The position numbers and the translations under genes are program-made. A stretch of 64,000 nucleotides of DNA from Catelliglobosispora koreensis DSM 44566 (GTDB lineage Bacteria; Actinomycetota; Actinomycetes; Mycobacteriales; Micromonosporaceae): NCBI RefSeq assembly GCF_000379685.1, contig NZ_KB903249.1, positions 1,009,911 to 1,073,910 on the forward strand. The letters are read 5' to 3'. The notes under the pieces are model-generated. The model was not told the origin of the DNA. It saw nothing but the letters and a program-made list of their open reading frames with translations, and ran no database searches. Every line of letters starts with the position of its first letter. The stretch's first letter is position 1. Shown here in pieces: positions 17,744 to 25,330 of the stretch.

Positions 17744-19270
17744 ATGAACGGCATGCCACAGGCGCTCGTCTATAAGATTGCCGATTCGCCAACGGAGTTT
17801 GAAGCGATCCACCGCCTCAACCACCGCACCTTCGCCGAAGAGATTCCGCAGCATCAGGCCCATGACGACGGCCGGCTCGTGGACCGGTTCCATGACGAGA
17901 ACACCTACGCGATTTGTGTAGACGACGGCCACGTCGTCGGGATGCTGGCCGGGCGGGCGGTCCGCCCGTTCTCCCTTGATAGCAAAGTGGACGATCTAGA
18001 CCGGCATCTGCCGCCGGGGCGGCCCGTTGAGTTCCGGCTTCTGGCCGTGGAACGGTCCTATCGCCACAGTGCGATAACCATGCGGCTCATCGAACTGCTG
18101 ACCACGCATTTCCGCCAGCAAGGCTGCGATTTGGCCCTCATATCTGGTACGACGAGAGCCCTCGACATGTACTACAAGTTCGGCTTCGTCCCGTTCGGCC
18201 CGCTTACCGGAGTGCCCGGCGCCCAGTTTCAGCCCATGTACCTGCACGAGCCACGGGCCGCGGCGCAGCATAACTTCCTGCCCGGTCCAGTCTCCGTGGC
18301 ACCGGAGGTAACGAGAGCACTATCAGCCCCGGCCGCCTACCACCGCGCGCCCGGCTACCGCGAATCCTTGGCGCGCTTGCAGTCCCAGCTGGCAGCCATG
18401 GTCAGCGCGCCGCACTGTCAGCTGCTCATGGGATCGGGCACGCTGGCCAACGATGTGGTCGCCGGTCAGCTCACGGCACTGGGCGGCACCGGTGTGGTGC
18501 TCTCGGAGGGCGAGTTCGGGCAACGGCTCACCGATCACGCGCGCCGGGCAGGGCTCGATTTCGTCACCGTCACGTCACCGGAAGACCTTGCCGCTCAGCT
18601 CGGCCACGTCACGTGGGCATGGGTCACGCACTGCGAGACATCAACGGGCGTGCTGCTCGACTTGCCTTGGCTGGCAAAGCTTTGCACGGCCGGGGGAGTG
18701 AAGCTGGCCATCGATGGCATCAGCTCCATCGGCACGGTGCCGGTCGACTTGAGCGAAGTGCACCTCGCCTCGGGTGCCAGCGGGAAGGCGCTTCGCGCGT
18801 ACCCGGGAATCTCGATGGTCTTCTTCCAGCAGAACCCACCACCGACCGCGACCGTCGCGCGTTACCTCGACCTGAGGTCCTATGTGGACAGTGGCGGTGT
18901 CGCGTTCACACAGTCATCGAATCTCGTGGCCGCCCTGGACGCCGCGGTCAGCGCGACGGACTGGGCCGACCGTTACGCCCGGCTCGCGCACGCGTCGGCC
19001 TGGCTGCAACGGCGCTTGCGGCGCTTGGGCTTCGCCCTCATCGCGCCGCCAGAACGCGCCGCTCCCGGCATCATCAGCATCGCGATCGACGGCGACGCTT
19101 TCGTGGTGGGGCAGCGGATGGAGGTGGCAGGGTACCTGCTGGCCTACCAGAGCGGCTACCTGCGCGCCCGCAACTGGCTGCAGATCAGCCTGATGGGGCA
19201 CTGGACCTGGCCGGTGCTCCGGTCGCTTCCGGCCGCTTTGCTTGAGGCGCAACAGCGGCAACAGGTGTAG
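17744..19270 (+). CDS. GNAT/N-acyl amino acid synthase-like domain fused to class V aminotransferase
   Basis: 508 residues from the ATG at 17744 (an ATG at 17753 is also possible). Residues 1-175 look like an N-acyltransferase of the FeeM/autoinducer-synthase type: EFRLLAVERSYRHS, then LALISGTTRALDMYYKFGFVPFG, with the GNAT-like fold. Residues about 180-500 are a fold-type I PLP enzyme of aminotransferase class V. NFLPGPVSVAPEV opens the domain, Asp324 (LAIDGISS) would hold the pyridine nitrogen, and Lys348 (SGASGKAL) is the probable Schiff-base lysine. One polypeptide could therefore both make or remove an amino group and acylate it, but substrates are unknown. The N-terminal assignment is less sure than the C-terminal one. 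Confidence 0.75.
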   Translation: MNGMPQALVYKIADSPTEFEAIHRLNHRTFAEEIPQHQAHDDGRLVDRFHDENTYAICVDDGHVVGMLAGRAVRPFSLDSKVDDLDRHLPPGRPVEFRLLAVERSYRHSAITMRLIELLTTHFRQQGCDLALISGTTRALDMYYKFGFVPFGPLTGVPGAQFQPMYLHEPRAAAQHNFLPGPVSVAPEVTRALSAPAAYHRAPGYRESLARLQSQLAAMVSAPHCQLLMGSGTLANDVVAGQLTALGGTGVVLSEGEFGQRLTDHARRAGLDFVTVTSPEDLAAQLGHVTWAWVTHCETSTGVLLDLPWLAKLCTAGGVKLAIDGISSIGTVPVDLSEVHLASGASGKALRAYPGISMVFFQQNPPPTATVARYLDLRSYVDSGGVAFTQSSNLVAALDAAVSATDWADRYARLAHASAWLQRRLRRLGFALIAPPERAAPGIISIAIDGDAFVVGQRMEVAGYLLAYQSGYLRARNWLQISLMGHWTWPVLRSLPAALLEAQQRQQV

Positions 19271-19280
19271 ATTCCTGCCG

Positions 19281-20045
19281 ATGGCTCTGCAGAACCGGGT
19301 GCTGCCAACGGGTGAGATCGTCGCTGACCCGTCCCGTGGGCTGCTCATGGGCAACCGCGGCTGCCTGCACGGTCAGGGCCGTGAGCTCGGAAAGTCCCGC
19401 TGGCGGTCCAAGTTGTGGATCTGCTGTCTGTTGTCCTATAAGGATGTTCAGCGCGATCCGATGCCACCGGGACGGTGGACCGCTCTGTTCTTCCTTGACG
19501 AGGCAACGGCTCTGGCCGCCGGACACCGGCCCTGTGGTTACTGCCGGCGCGCCGATTACCTCGCCTACGGGCAGGCTTGGCAGCGAGCGCATCGCCTGGC
19601 GGACCGGCCCAAGGCCCCGGAAATGGACGCCCAGCTGCACCGTGAGCGGGTCCATTCCCGCACCCGGATTCAGCGCACACATGAGGCGCCGCTGCGTTCG
19701 CTTCCCGACGGTGTGATGGTCCGCCACGACGGTGAGATCGCTTTGGTGGTGCGGGAAAGGCTGCTGCCGTGGTCGTTGCGTGGTTACGCGCAACCACTGT
19801 CCCTCGCCCCGGCGACCGTCGTGGAAGTGCTCACGCCTGCGGCGTCGGTCGCGGTGCTCGCCTCGGGCTACCGCCCGATGCTGCACCCGTCATCGCGCGC
19901 GATGCAACTGCGCGTGTCTATCGCGGTCGAACAGCTGCAAAGCGCCGCTGGCCCCAAGGGCCGGTTACTTCCGGGCAGCCTTGCGGGCACGGTAGGCACT
20001 GACCGCGGCCCGGTTGCCGCATCCGGTGTCACAGAAGCGCTTTGA
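19281..20045 (+). CDS. Conserved hypothetical protein with CxxC motif
   Basis: 254 residues from the ATG at 19281 (MALQNRVLPTGEIVADPSRG), 10 nt after the aminotransferase fusion gene, so possibly co-transcribed. The sequence has a conserved-looking N-terminal half (RGLLMGNRGCLHG, TALFFLDEATALAAGHRPCGYCRRADY) with a CGYC motif that could bind metal, and a basic central part. I recognise it as a type common in actinobacteria but cannot name a function. The last 81 nt run antisense to the end of the CGNR regulator gene. Confidence 0.65.
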   Translation: MALQNRVLPTGEIVADPSRGLLMGNRGCLHGQGRELGKSRWRSKLWICCLLSYKDVQRDPMPPGRWTALFFLDEATALAAGHRPCGYCRRADYLAYGQAWQRAHRLADRPKAPEMDAQLHRERVHSRTRIQRTHEAPLRSLPDGVMVRHDGEIALVVRERLLPWSLRGYAQPLSLAPATVVEVLTPAASVAVLASGYRPMLHPSSRAMQLRVSIAVEQLQSAAGPKGRLLPGSLAGTVGTDRGPVAASGVTEAL

Positions 20046-20489
20046 CCGGTTCTTAGACAGGTCAACGAGCACGTTGCCGCAGTCGCCAAGCTCGCAGATG
20101 CGCAGCCGGCTGACCTCGCCACTGCGCACGACGTCGACGAACGCCATCGCCGCCTCAACGGCCATCCGGGCTGACAATGGGGAATCCGACGGCACGGCGT
20201 GCAGGTGATAGGGCCAGTGGTCGTGTTTGACCAGCTGTGGCAACGCGCGGTATTCCAGCAGGAGGGAGTTGACGATCTCCACGATGCGGTCCTCGTCAGC
20301 GTCCCACAGCTCACGTAACCGCGGCCGCAGCTCCTGGACGGCTTTGAGCTCCGTCTTGGTGCGGCTCCACGTGCCGGCCCAGTCGTAGGCGGCGAAGAAC
20401 TCATCAACGGCATCGATGTCTGGCAGGTCGGCGTTCACGAGGGCGGCGGCCGACACCAAGGCGACTTCCGTGTCATGGGCAAAGAGCAT
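19965..20489 (-). CDS. CGNR zinc-finger (ABATE-type) transcriptional regulator
   Basis: 174 residues from the ATG at 20489, with AGGAG 6 nt upstream. The N-terminal stress-sensing ABATE-like domain (residues 1-120, many acidic helices) is followed by the C-terminal zinc-finger pattern LRICELGDCGNVLVD, then KRFCDTGCGNRAAVSAYR. This contains the CGNR signature and the four metal-binding cysteines. It diverges from the EamA transporter and probably regulates it. Confidence 0.88.
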   Translation of the reverse strand: MLFAHDTEVALVSAAALVNADLPDIDAVDEFFAAYDWAGTWSRTKTELKAVQELRPRLRELWDADEDRIVEIVNSLLLEYRALPQLVKHDHWPYHLHAVPSDSPLSARMAVEAAMAFVDVVRSGEVSRLRICELGDCGNVLVDLSKNRSKRFCDTGCGNRAAVSAYRARKAARK

Positions 20490-20490
20490 C

Positions 20491-20519
20491 TTGACTCCTG
20501 TCGCGAACCAGCCTAGCGT
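20491..20519 (+). promoter_or_regulatory. Sigma70-type promoter of the EamA transporter gene
   Basis: TTGACT (20491-20496), a 17-nt spacer and TAGCGT (20514-20519) form a well-spaced promoter pointing at the transporter start at 20566. It lies immediately upstream of the CGNR regulator start, a natural place for that regulator to bind. Confidence 0.5.
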
Positions 20520-20565
20520 CATTAGTGTAACCACCCTTTGCTCATTACAGCTAGGAGGGCACGTC

Positions 20566-21534
20566 ATGCGCCCGCAACGTTCCGCCGGGATCGGCCTCGC
20601 GCTAGCCCTCGTCTCCGCGTTCACTTTCGGCACTTCCGGCACGTTTGCCCGATCCCTCATCGACGCGGGATGGTCAGCCGAAGCCGCCGTCGCGATGCGA
20701 GTCGGGCTTGCGGCGGTGCTGCTTGCCATTCCGGCGGCGTGGGCGCTGCGCGGCAAACTGTCCGTCCTGCGCCGCAACGTGCGCAGCGTGACCGTCTTTG
20801 GCCTGCTCGCGGTCGCCAGCGCACAGGTCGGCTTCTTCAACGCCGTGCGCTACCTGCCGATCGGCGTGGCACTCCTGCTCGAATACCTCGGCATCATCCT
20901 GGTCGTCATCTGGATGTGGGCCGTGCACAAGCAACGCCCACGCGCCCTGACCGTCGCCGGATCGATCGCCGCCATCGCCGGGCTGTTCCTCGTGCTGAAC
21001 CTCACCGGCAACACCAGCCTCAACATCGTCGGCGTCCTGTGGGGCCTGTGGGCGGCGATCGGTCTCGCGGCCTACTTCGTCCTGTCAGCACGAGTCGACC
21101 CGCAACTGCCCTCGGTCGCCCTGGCCAGCGGCGGCATGGCCGTCGGCGCCGTCGTGCTGCTAGCCCTCGGCGCGATCGGCCTGCTGCCCCTGCGCGCCAC
21201 GTTCGGCCAAGTCACCTTCGCTGGCGAGCAGACAAGCTGGCTCGTGCCGGTGCTCGGCCTGTCGCTGGTCGCCGCCCTCATCGCCTACGTCGCGGGCATT
21301 GGCGCGGCAAGGATTCTCGGCGCACGCCTGTCATCGTTCGTCGGGCTGACCGAGGTCGTCTTCGCCGTCCTCATCGCCTGGCTACTGCTCGATGAACTGC
21401 CCACGCCGGTTCAGCTCGCCGGTGGCCTGCTCATCATCGCCGGAGTCGCGCTCGTGCGCGCCGACGAGCTGCGCCCGTCCAAACACGACGATGCCACCCC
21501 AGATCAGATCAAGCCCGAGATGGTGTCGGCCTAA
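20566..21534 (+). CDS. EamA/RhaT-family (DMT) exporter
   Basis: 322 residues from the ATG at 20566, preceded by TAGGAGGG. Ten hydrophobic segments in two EamA repeats are visible. The first opens with GIGLALALVSAFTFGTSGTFA, the second ends in GLTEVVFAVLIAWLLLDELP, the typical end-of-repeat motif with Glu and Leu-Asp-Glu. The family exports amino acids and metabolites. The substrate is unknown. The end faces tsaC across a nested inverted repeat. Confidence 0.9.
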   Translation: MRPQRSAGIGLALALVSAFTFGTSGTFARSLIDAGWSAEAAVAMRVGLAAVLLAIPAAWALRGKLSVLRRNVRSVTVFGLLAVASAQVGFFNAVRYLPIGVALLLEYLGIILVVIWMWAVHKQRPRALTVAGSIAAIAGLFLVLNLTGNTSLNIVGVLWGLWAAIGLAAYFVLSARVDPQLPSVALASGGMAVGAVVLLALGAIGLLPLRATFGQVTFAGEQTSWLVPVLGLSLVAALIAYVAGIGAARILGARLSSFVGLTEVVFAVLIAWLLLDELPTPVQLAGGLLIIAGVALVRADELRPSKHDDATPDQIKPEMVSA

Positions 21535-21596
21535 CGCGCTTCGGCGTAGGCGAGCCGGCTGCCGCTTCGCCGGGTGCGATGCCTGCCCGCTTCATC

Positions 21597-21681
21597 GTGA
21601 TCCACATCCCTGACGGTGATCCACATCCCGCGGGACGTGATCAAACCGCCTTTTGATCACGTCTGAACGGATGTGGATCAC
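21597..21681. repeat. GTGATCCACA repeat locus A, also a likely bidirectional terminator
   Basis: The spacer between two convergent genes holds two direct copies of GTGATCCACATCCC (21597-21610 and 21616-21629) and an inverted copy GGATGTGGATCAC (21669-21681). Inside them sits a perfect 12-bp hairpin (21634-21645 with 21652-21663, core CGTGATCAAA). The position between converging genes suggests a terminator. The same sequence family recurs at 41.2-41.5 kb. Confidence 0.8.
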
Positions 21682-21688
21682 GAACCGG

Positions 21689-22309
21689 CTACTCGAACGG
21701 CGTTGGGTCGCCGGCGCCGACGCGCAGGATCTGCGGCTCGTCTTCGGACAGATCGATGACGGTCGTGGGAATCGTGCCGCACTCACCGGCGTCGACAACC
21801 GCGTCAACCTGGTGGTCCAGACGTTCCTTGATCTCCCAGCCCTCCGTCAGCGGCTCGGCCTCGCCGGGCAGCAGCAAAGTGCTCGACACAAGCGGTTCGC
21901 CCAGCTCAGCGACTATCGCCTGAGTGACGGCATGCTGCGGGATGCGCACCCCGATCGTGCGCTTCTTGGGGTGCGCCAGCTGACGCGGCACCTCACGGGT
22001 AGCCGGCAAAATAAAGGTGTAGCTCCCCGGCGTCGTGGCCTTCACCAGCCGAAACACCGAGTTGCTGATCTGAACGTATTGCCCCAGCTGCGCGAAGTCC
22101 TGGCACACAAGCGTGAAATGATGCTTGTCGTCAAGCTTGCGGATGTCACGGATGCGCTCGATGCCGTCGCGGTTGCCCACCTTGCAGCCCAGGGCATAGC
22201 ACGAGTCGGTGGGGTAGGCGATCAGTCCGCCCTCGTTGATCAGTGCGACAACCTGGCCGATCGCGCGCGGTTGCGGATTGTCCGGGTGCACGTCGAAATA
22301 TCTGGCCAC
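21689..22309 (-). CDS. tsaC: L-threonylcarbamoyladenylate synthase (TsaC/Sua5/YrdC)
   Basis: 206 residues. It makes threonylcarbamoyl-AMP from threonine, bicarbonate and ATP, the first step of t6A37 modification of ANN-decoding tRNAs in the cytoplasm. The YrdC fold signature is clear: GGLIAYPTDSCYALGCKV (near residue 30), the basic nucleotide-binding residues in RIRDIRKLDDKHHFTLVC, and the RIPQH then SSTLLLPGE segments. The length is that of the short TsaC form, without the extra Sua5 domain. It is a single-gene unit, converging on the EamA gene. Confidence 0.93.
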   Translation of the reverse strand: MARYFDVHPDNPQPRAIGQVVALINEGGLIAYPTDSCYALGCKVGNRDGIERIRDIRKLDDKHHFTLVCQDFAQLGQYVQISNSVFRLVKATTPGSYTFILPATREVPRQLAHPKKRTIGVRIPQHAVTQAIVAELGEPLVSSTLLLPGEAEPLTEGWEIKERLDHQVDAVVDAGECGTIPTTVIDLSEDEPQILRVGAGDPTPFE

Positions 22310-22407
22310 TCGCTAAGCGTAAGTCCTGCCTGCGCAGATACCTTCCATCGGACCACTAAATCGATTAAATTCGATGACACAAGCTACCGTCCACAAAGGA
22401 GCCCAGT

Positions 22408-22662
22408 GTGATCCGCCGCCTTCTTCTCGCCGCAGCCATCGCCGGTGCCGCGATCGTCCTGCCAGCCGCCCCGGCACAGGCCCTCTATCCTTGCCCGGCC
22501 GGAAAAATGTGCTTGCACACGTGGTACACCGACTCCAGCCGCACTCAGGTGCGCGGCACATACAGCGTGAACTGCGAAGGAACGCCTCACTCCTGGGGTG
22601 TGCGGCAGGGATACCTTGTCTTCACCACCCAAAACTGCGACGGCAACCCGCCTGTGGAGTAA
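22408..22662 (+). CDS. Small secreted protein, DUF6289-like
   Basis: 84 residues from a GTG start with AAAGGAG upstream. The signal peptide ends near residue 27 (MIRRLLLAAAIAGAAIVLPAAPAQA). The mature part has about 57 residues with four cysteines and the pattern TWYTDSSRTQVRG...C.G.PHSWG...NC. The gene at 51837 shows the same pattern. Function unknown. Cysteine spacing suggests disulfides in a secreted mini-domain. Confidence 0.75.
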   Translation: MIRRLLLAAAIAGAAIVLPAAPAQALYPCPAGKMCLHTWYTDSSRTQVRGTYSVNCEGTPHSWGVRQGYLVFTTQNCDGNPPVE

Positions 22663-22998
22663 CTGAATTGGGCCAGGCGAGTGGAGCTGCGCTATACAGA
22701 GCGCCAGGACGATCTTCGCCGTAGTCCGCTGCCGCCCACCCGCGCCCGGACACCGGCCAAAGCCACCCTCACCCTCCAACACGGACCAGCAGGCTGACCG
22801 ATACCAGATCACGTCTTGACGAGGTTCAGTGTCAGACCCCGCCGCTAGCGTGTTGGCTGTGGACCATTGGGATCGGTTGACCGGCTTCGGGTTTTGCGGT
22901 CTGAATTCGCTGTGTGCCCGTCTGCCTGAAAGTTGGCCGGTGCCGCGACCGGCAGCTAACGCGGTCGCGGTTGTTATAAGGAACCAGGAAGCCTGGTC
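22663..22998. other. Gene-free spacer upstream of tnpB, probably containing the left end of the element
   Basis: 336 nt with no credible coding sequence. It contains a hairpin (CCGCGACC at 22943-22950 with GGTCGCGG at 22963-22970) resembling the subterminal hairpins of IS200/IS605 elements. A second small hairpin (ACCAGG/CCTGGT, 22983-22997) lies just before the tnpB start and could affect its translation. The exact left boundary is not visible. Confidence 0.45.
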
Positions 22999-24370
22999 AT
23001 GATGGCCGTGATGCAGGCATACAGGTTCGCTTTGGACCCGAGCCCGGCCCAGGCCAGGGATTTGCAACGGCACGCCGGTGCCGCACGGTACGCGTTCAAT
23101 TGGGCACTCGCAGCGGTCAAAGCCAACATCGGACAGCGGGTGGCCGAGCGGTCGTATGGAGTGGCTGACCAGGACCTGACGCCAGCGGTGGGCTGGAACC
23201 TGCCGGCGTTGCGGCGGGCGTGGAACCAGGCCAAGCCGGCGGCGGCGCCGTGGTGGCCGCAATGCAGCAAAGAGGCCTTCAACACAGGCCTAGACGCGAT
23301 GGCCAGAGCATTGCGCAACTGGGCCGACTCCAAGTCGGGCAAGCGTCAAGGTAAACGGGTTGGCTTCCCCCGATTCAAGTCCAAGCGCAACACCACACCT
23401 TCGACCCGGTTTACTACCGGGGTAATCCGGGTCGAGGCGGATCGCCACCACGTGACCTTGCCAAGACTGGGCACGATCAAAACGCACGAATCCACGCGTA
23501 AACTCGCACGCCGTCTGGAGGCAGGGACCGCGCGAATACTATCCGCGACCGTTCGCTATCAGGCGGGACGCTGGTTTTGCTCGTTCACCGTGGAAGTCAC
23601 CCGTCCGCAACGCCGCCCAGCCCGCCCCTACGAGGTGATCGGCGTCGACCTGGGCGTGAAGTCCTTAGCTGTCCTATCCAACGGGCATGTCATAGATAAC
23701 CCTCGTCATCTCGTAGCTGGTCTGCGGCGCCTGCGGCGACTTTCCCGCCGGGCTGCCCGCCAGATCGGACCACATGACACGAAGGCGAATGTTCGCCGGA
23801 CAGCATCGAAAAACTGGGCAGACACCCGTAGAGCCCTCGGCCGCGCGCACGCCCGAGTTAGTAACTTGCGCCGCGACAGCCTGCACAAACTGACGACCAC
23901 CCTGGCTGCCACCTACGGCACCATAGTCATCGAAGACCTCAACGTTGCCGGCATGGCGAAAAACCGGCTGCTGGCCCGCGCAATTCATGACGCTGGATTC
24001 GGTGAGATCCGCAGACAACTCGACTACAAAACCAGATGGCACGGCGGCACCCTCATCGTCGCCAGCCGCTGGTTCCCCAGTTCTAAAACATGTTCTGACT
24101 GTGGCGCGACGAAACCCAAGTTGCGTCTATCCGAACGCGTCTACACTTGCGAAAACTGCGGCTTGGTCCTCGACCGGGATCTGAATGCCGCACGCAACCT
24201 CGCCGCGCTCGCGGCACAGCACAACGTCGCCGGGAGTGGCCCGGAGACATCAAACGCTCGCCGAGCCAACCAGAAGACCCCATCCGTGGGGCAGGTGGCG
24301 TTGAAACGAGAACCCGGCACCGCAACTGCGGACCAGACCGGGACCGTCCACGCGCAAGCGCGGACTGCTA
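22943..24370 (+). mobile_element. IS200/IS605-superfamily (IS1341-type) element with tnpB only; borders approximate
   Basis: A single tnpB gene flanked by hairpins (22943-22970 on the left, 24346-24365 on the right) and no tnpA in the window. Such elements have no terminal inverted repeats and make no target duplication, so borders must be found by comparison with an empty site. The right border must lie before the ribosome site (24402) of the next gene, which appears intact. Confidence 0.5.
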
Positions 24371-24393
24371 GTCATGGCATTTCCCAAGACTGA
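22999..24393 (+). CDS. tnpB: TnpB, RNA-guided DNA endonuclease of an IS200/IS605-type element
   Basis: 464 residues from the ATG at 22999 (an ATG at 23011, beginning MQAYRFALDPSPAQ, is also possible). The RuvC-like triad is intact: Asp217 in GVDLGVKS, Glu312 in VIEDLNV, and the DRD motif at 392-394 in LDRDLNAARN. A zinc ribbon with CSDCG (365-369) and CENCG (384-388) sits between the second and third motif. TnpB uses an omega RNA from the element's own right end to cut DNA next to a short TAM, helping the element to persist. The C-terminal tail after about residue 405 (AGSGPETSNARRANQK) is the kind that overlaps the omega RNA. All catalytic residues are present, so it may be active although no tnpA partner is nearby. 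Confidence 0.93.
   Translation: MMAVMQAYRFALDPSPAQARDLQRHAGAARYAFNWALAAVKANIGQRVAERSYGVADQDLTPAVGWNLPALRRAWNQAKPAAAPWWPQCSKEAFNTGLDAMARALRNWADSKSGKRQGKRVGFPRFKSKRNTTPSTRFTTGVIRVEADRHHVTLPRLGTIKTHESTRKLARRLEAGTARILSATVRYQAGRWFCSFTVEVTRPQRRPARPYEVIGVDLGVKSLAVLSNGHVIDNPRHLVAGLRRLRRLSRRAARQIGPHDTKANVRRTASKNWADTRRALGRAHARVSNLRRDSLHKLTTTLAATYGTIVIEDLNVAGMAKNRLLARAIHDAGFGEIRRQLDYKTRWHGGTLIVASRWFPSSKTCSDCGATKPKLRLSERVYTCENCGLVLDRDLNAARNLAALAAQHNVAGSGPETSNARRANQKTPSVGQVALKREPGTATADQTGTVHAQARTASHGISQD
24230..24370 (+). ncRNA. Candidate omega RNA (reRNA) at the right end of the tnpB element
   Basis: In this superfamily the guide RNA scaffold overlaps the 3' end of tnpB and ends at the element's right border, the guide being the flanking DNA. 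Here the 3' part of tnpB ends in a hairpin, GTCCACGC (24346-24353) and GCGCGGAC (24358-24365), closed by a GCAA (GNRA) tetraloop, with one internal mismatch. The boundaries given are estimates. Confidence 0.35.
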
Positions 24394-24412
24394 CTTGCAA
24401 CGGAGGCGACTT

Positions 24413-25057
24413 GTGGCCAAGGGTGGAATTTTCTGCATCGAGGGACAGTGGCACCGAGATCTGCATGAGCGTGGATCTGTTCTGCCTACTTTGGAGCTTC
24501 TGGACAGGCTAGGCACCATCCGTTATATCCACAAAGATGTCGCGACCCCCGACGAGCTGACTTACTACCTTGACCGCTGGCTGCTCAAGCAATACGCCGA
24601 CTACCCGGTGGGCTTCTTCGCCATGCATGGTGAGCCGACCAAGCTCTGCCTGACCGACTGGCACACCGTCGCCTTAGAAGACGTCGCTGACCAGCTCGAA
24701 GGGCGATGTCAGGGGCGCCGGCTCTACTTTGGAAGCTGTTCGGTCTTACGGGCCCCCGATGCCGTTCTGCGCCGGTTCCTTGAGGTGACCGGCGCAGATC
24801 TTGTCTGTGGCTACACACGCGAAGTCAACTGGGTCGAGTCGGCCGCCTTCGAAACGGTCCTGCTCGACGTGCTGGCCAACGGCCAGCGGCGCAATGCCGC
24901 TGAGCTGCGCATGGGCTCTGGCCCGTGGGCGCCGCTGGCTTCCTACCTCGGCTTCAGAATCGTGTATGGCACCGGCCGCACGTGGCGCCCGTCAGCACCC
25001 GTGCGCGTTCCGCGCCAAGCCAAGCTCAATGGCTCGGCTATAGTCCCGCAGCTTTAG
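24413..25057 (+). CDS. Conserved hypothetical protein with possible caspase-like His/Cys pair
   Basis: 214 residues from a GTG at 24413, with GGAGG 6 nt upstream; the frame extends upstream into the transposon border but this start is best supported. It is an alternating alpha/beta protein. His72 in GFFAMHGEP and Cys109 in RLYFGSCSVL each follow a hydrophobic strand. This is the arrangement of the His-Gly and Cys of caspase-hemoglobinase (CHAT-like) folds, at about the usual spacing. There is no other domain. Whether it is a protease is unproven. The gene immediately follows the TnpB element. Its last 20 nt overlap the convergent small gene. Confidence 0.6.
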   Translation: MAKGGIFCIEGQWHRDLHERGSVLPTLELLDRLGTIRYIHKDVATPDELTYYLDRWLLKQYADYPVGFFAMHGEPTKLCLTDWHTVALEDVADQLEGRCQGRRLYFGSCSVLRAPDAVLRRFLEVTGADLVCGYTREVNWVESAAFETVLLDVLANGQRRNAAELRMGSGPWAPLASYLGFRIVYGTGRTWRPSAPVRVPRQAKLNGSAIVPQL

Positions 25058-25265
25058 CCGTCAATCCGGCCGCGAGCGTCTCGGCTTCCATCTCCGTCAG
25101 CTCAACCCCGGTCTCGCTGATCAGCGTCTCCCGGGTGTAGAGCACGACCCCGCCGTTGACCTGATCGCGCGGGACCAAATGAATCGCGCCGTCGATGACG
25201 GCCAGCACTTCGCCATGTTCCCCACGCGCGAGCTTCCGCACATCGTCCGCCGTAACTGTCACCAT
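25038..25265 (-). CDS. Small conserved hypothetical protein
   Basis: 75 residues from the ATG at 25265 (MVTVTADDVRKLARGEHGEVLAV). The first half looks like short beta strands around VIDGAIHLVPRDQV, and the second half is an acidic helix (ELTEMEAETLAAGLTAKAA). No family is recognised and no signal peptide is seen. It converges with, and overlaps by 20 nt, the gene ending at 25057. Confidence 0.55.
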   Translation of the reverse strand: MVTVTADDVRKLARGEHGEVLAVIDGAIHLVPRDQVNGGVVLYTRETLISETGVELTEMEAETLAAGLTAKAAGL

Positions 25266-25330
25266 AAGCTCAGTATGCCCACGTTTCCCCGGCTCCAATC
25301 CGCAACGCCAACCTTCGCTGGCCGGGTGGG

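Noticed and set aside
22384-23262. Minus-strand frame of 292 codons opposite the secreted protein and tnpB
   Set aside because: Arg/Gly-rich antisense shadow, no ribosome site and no family pattern.
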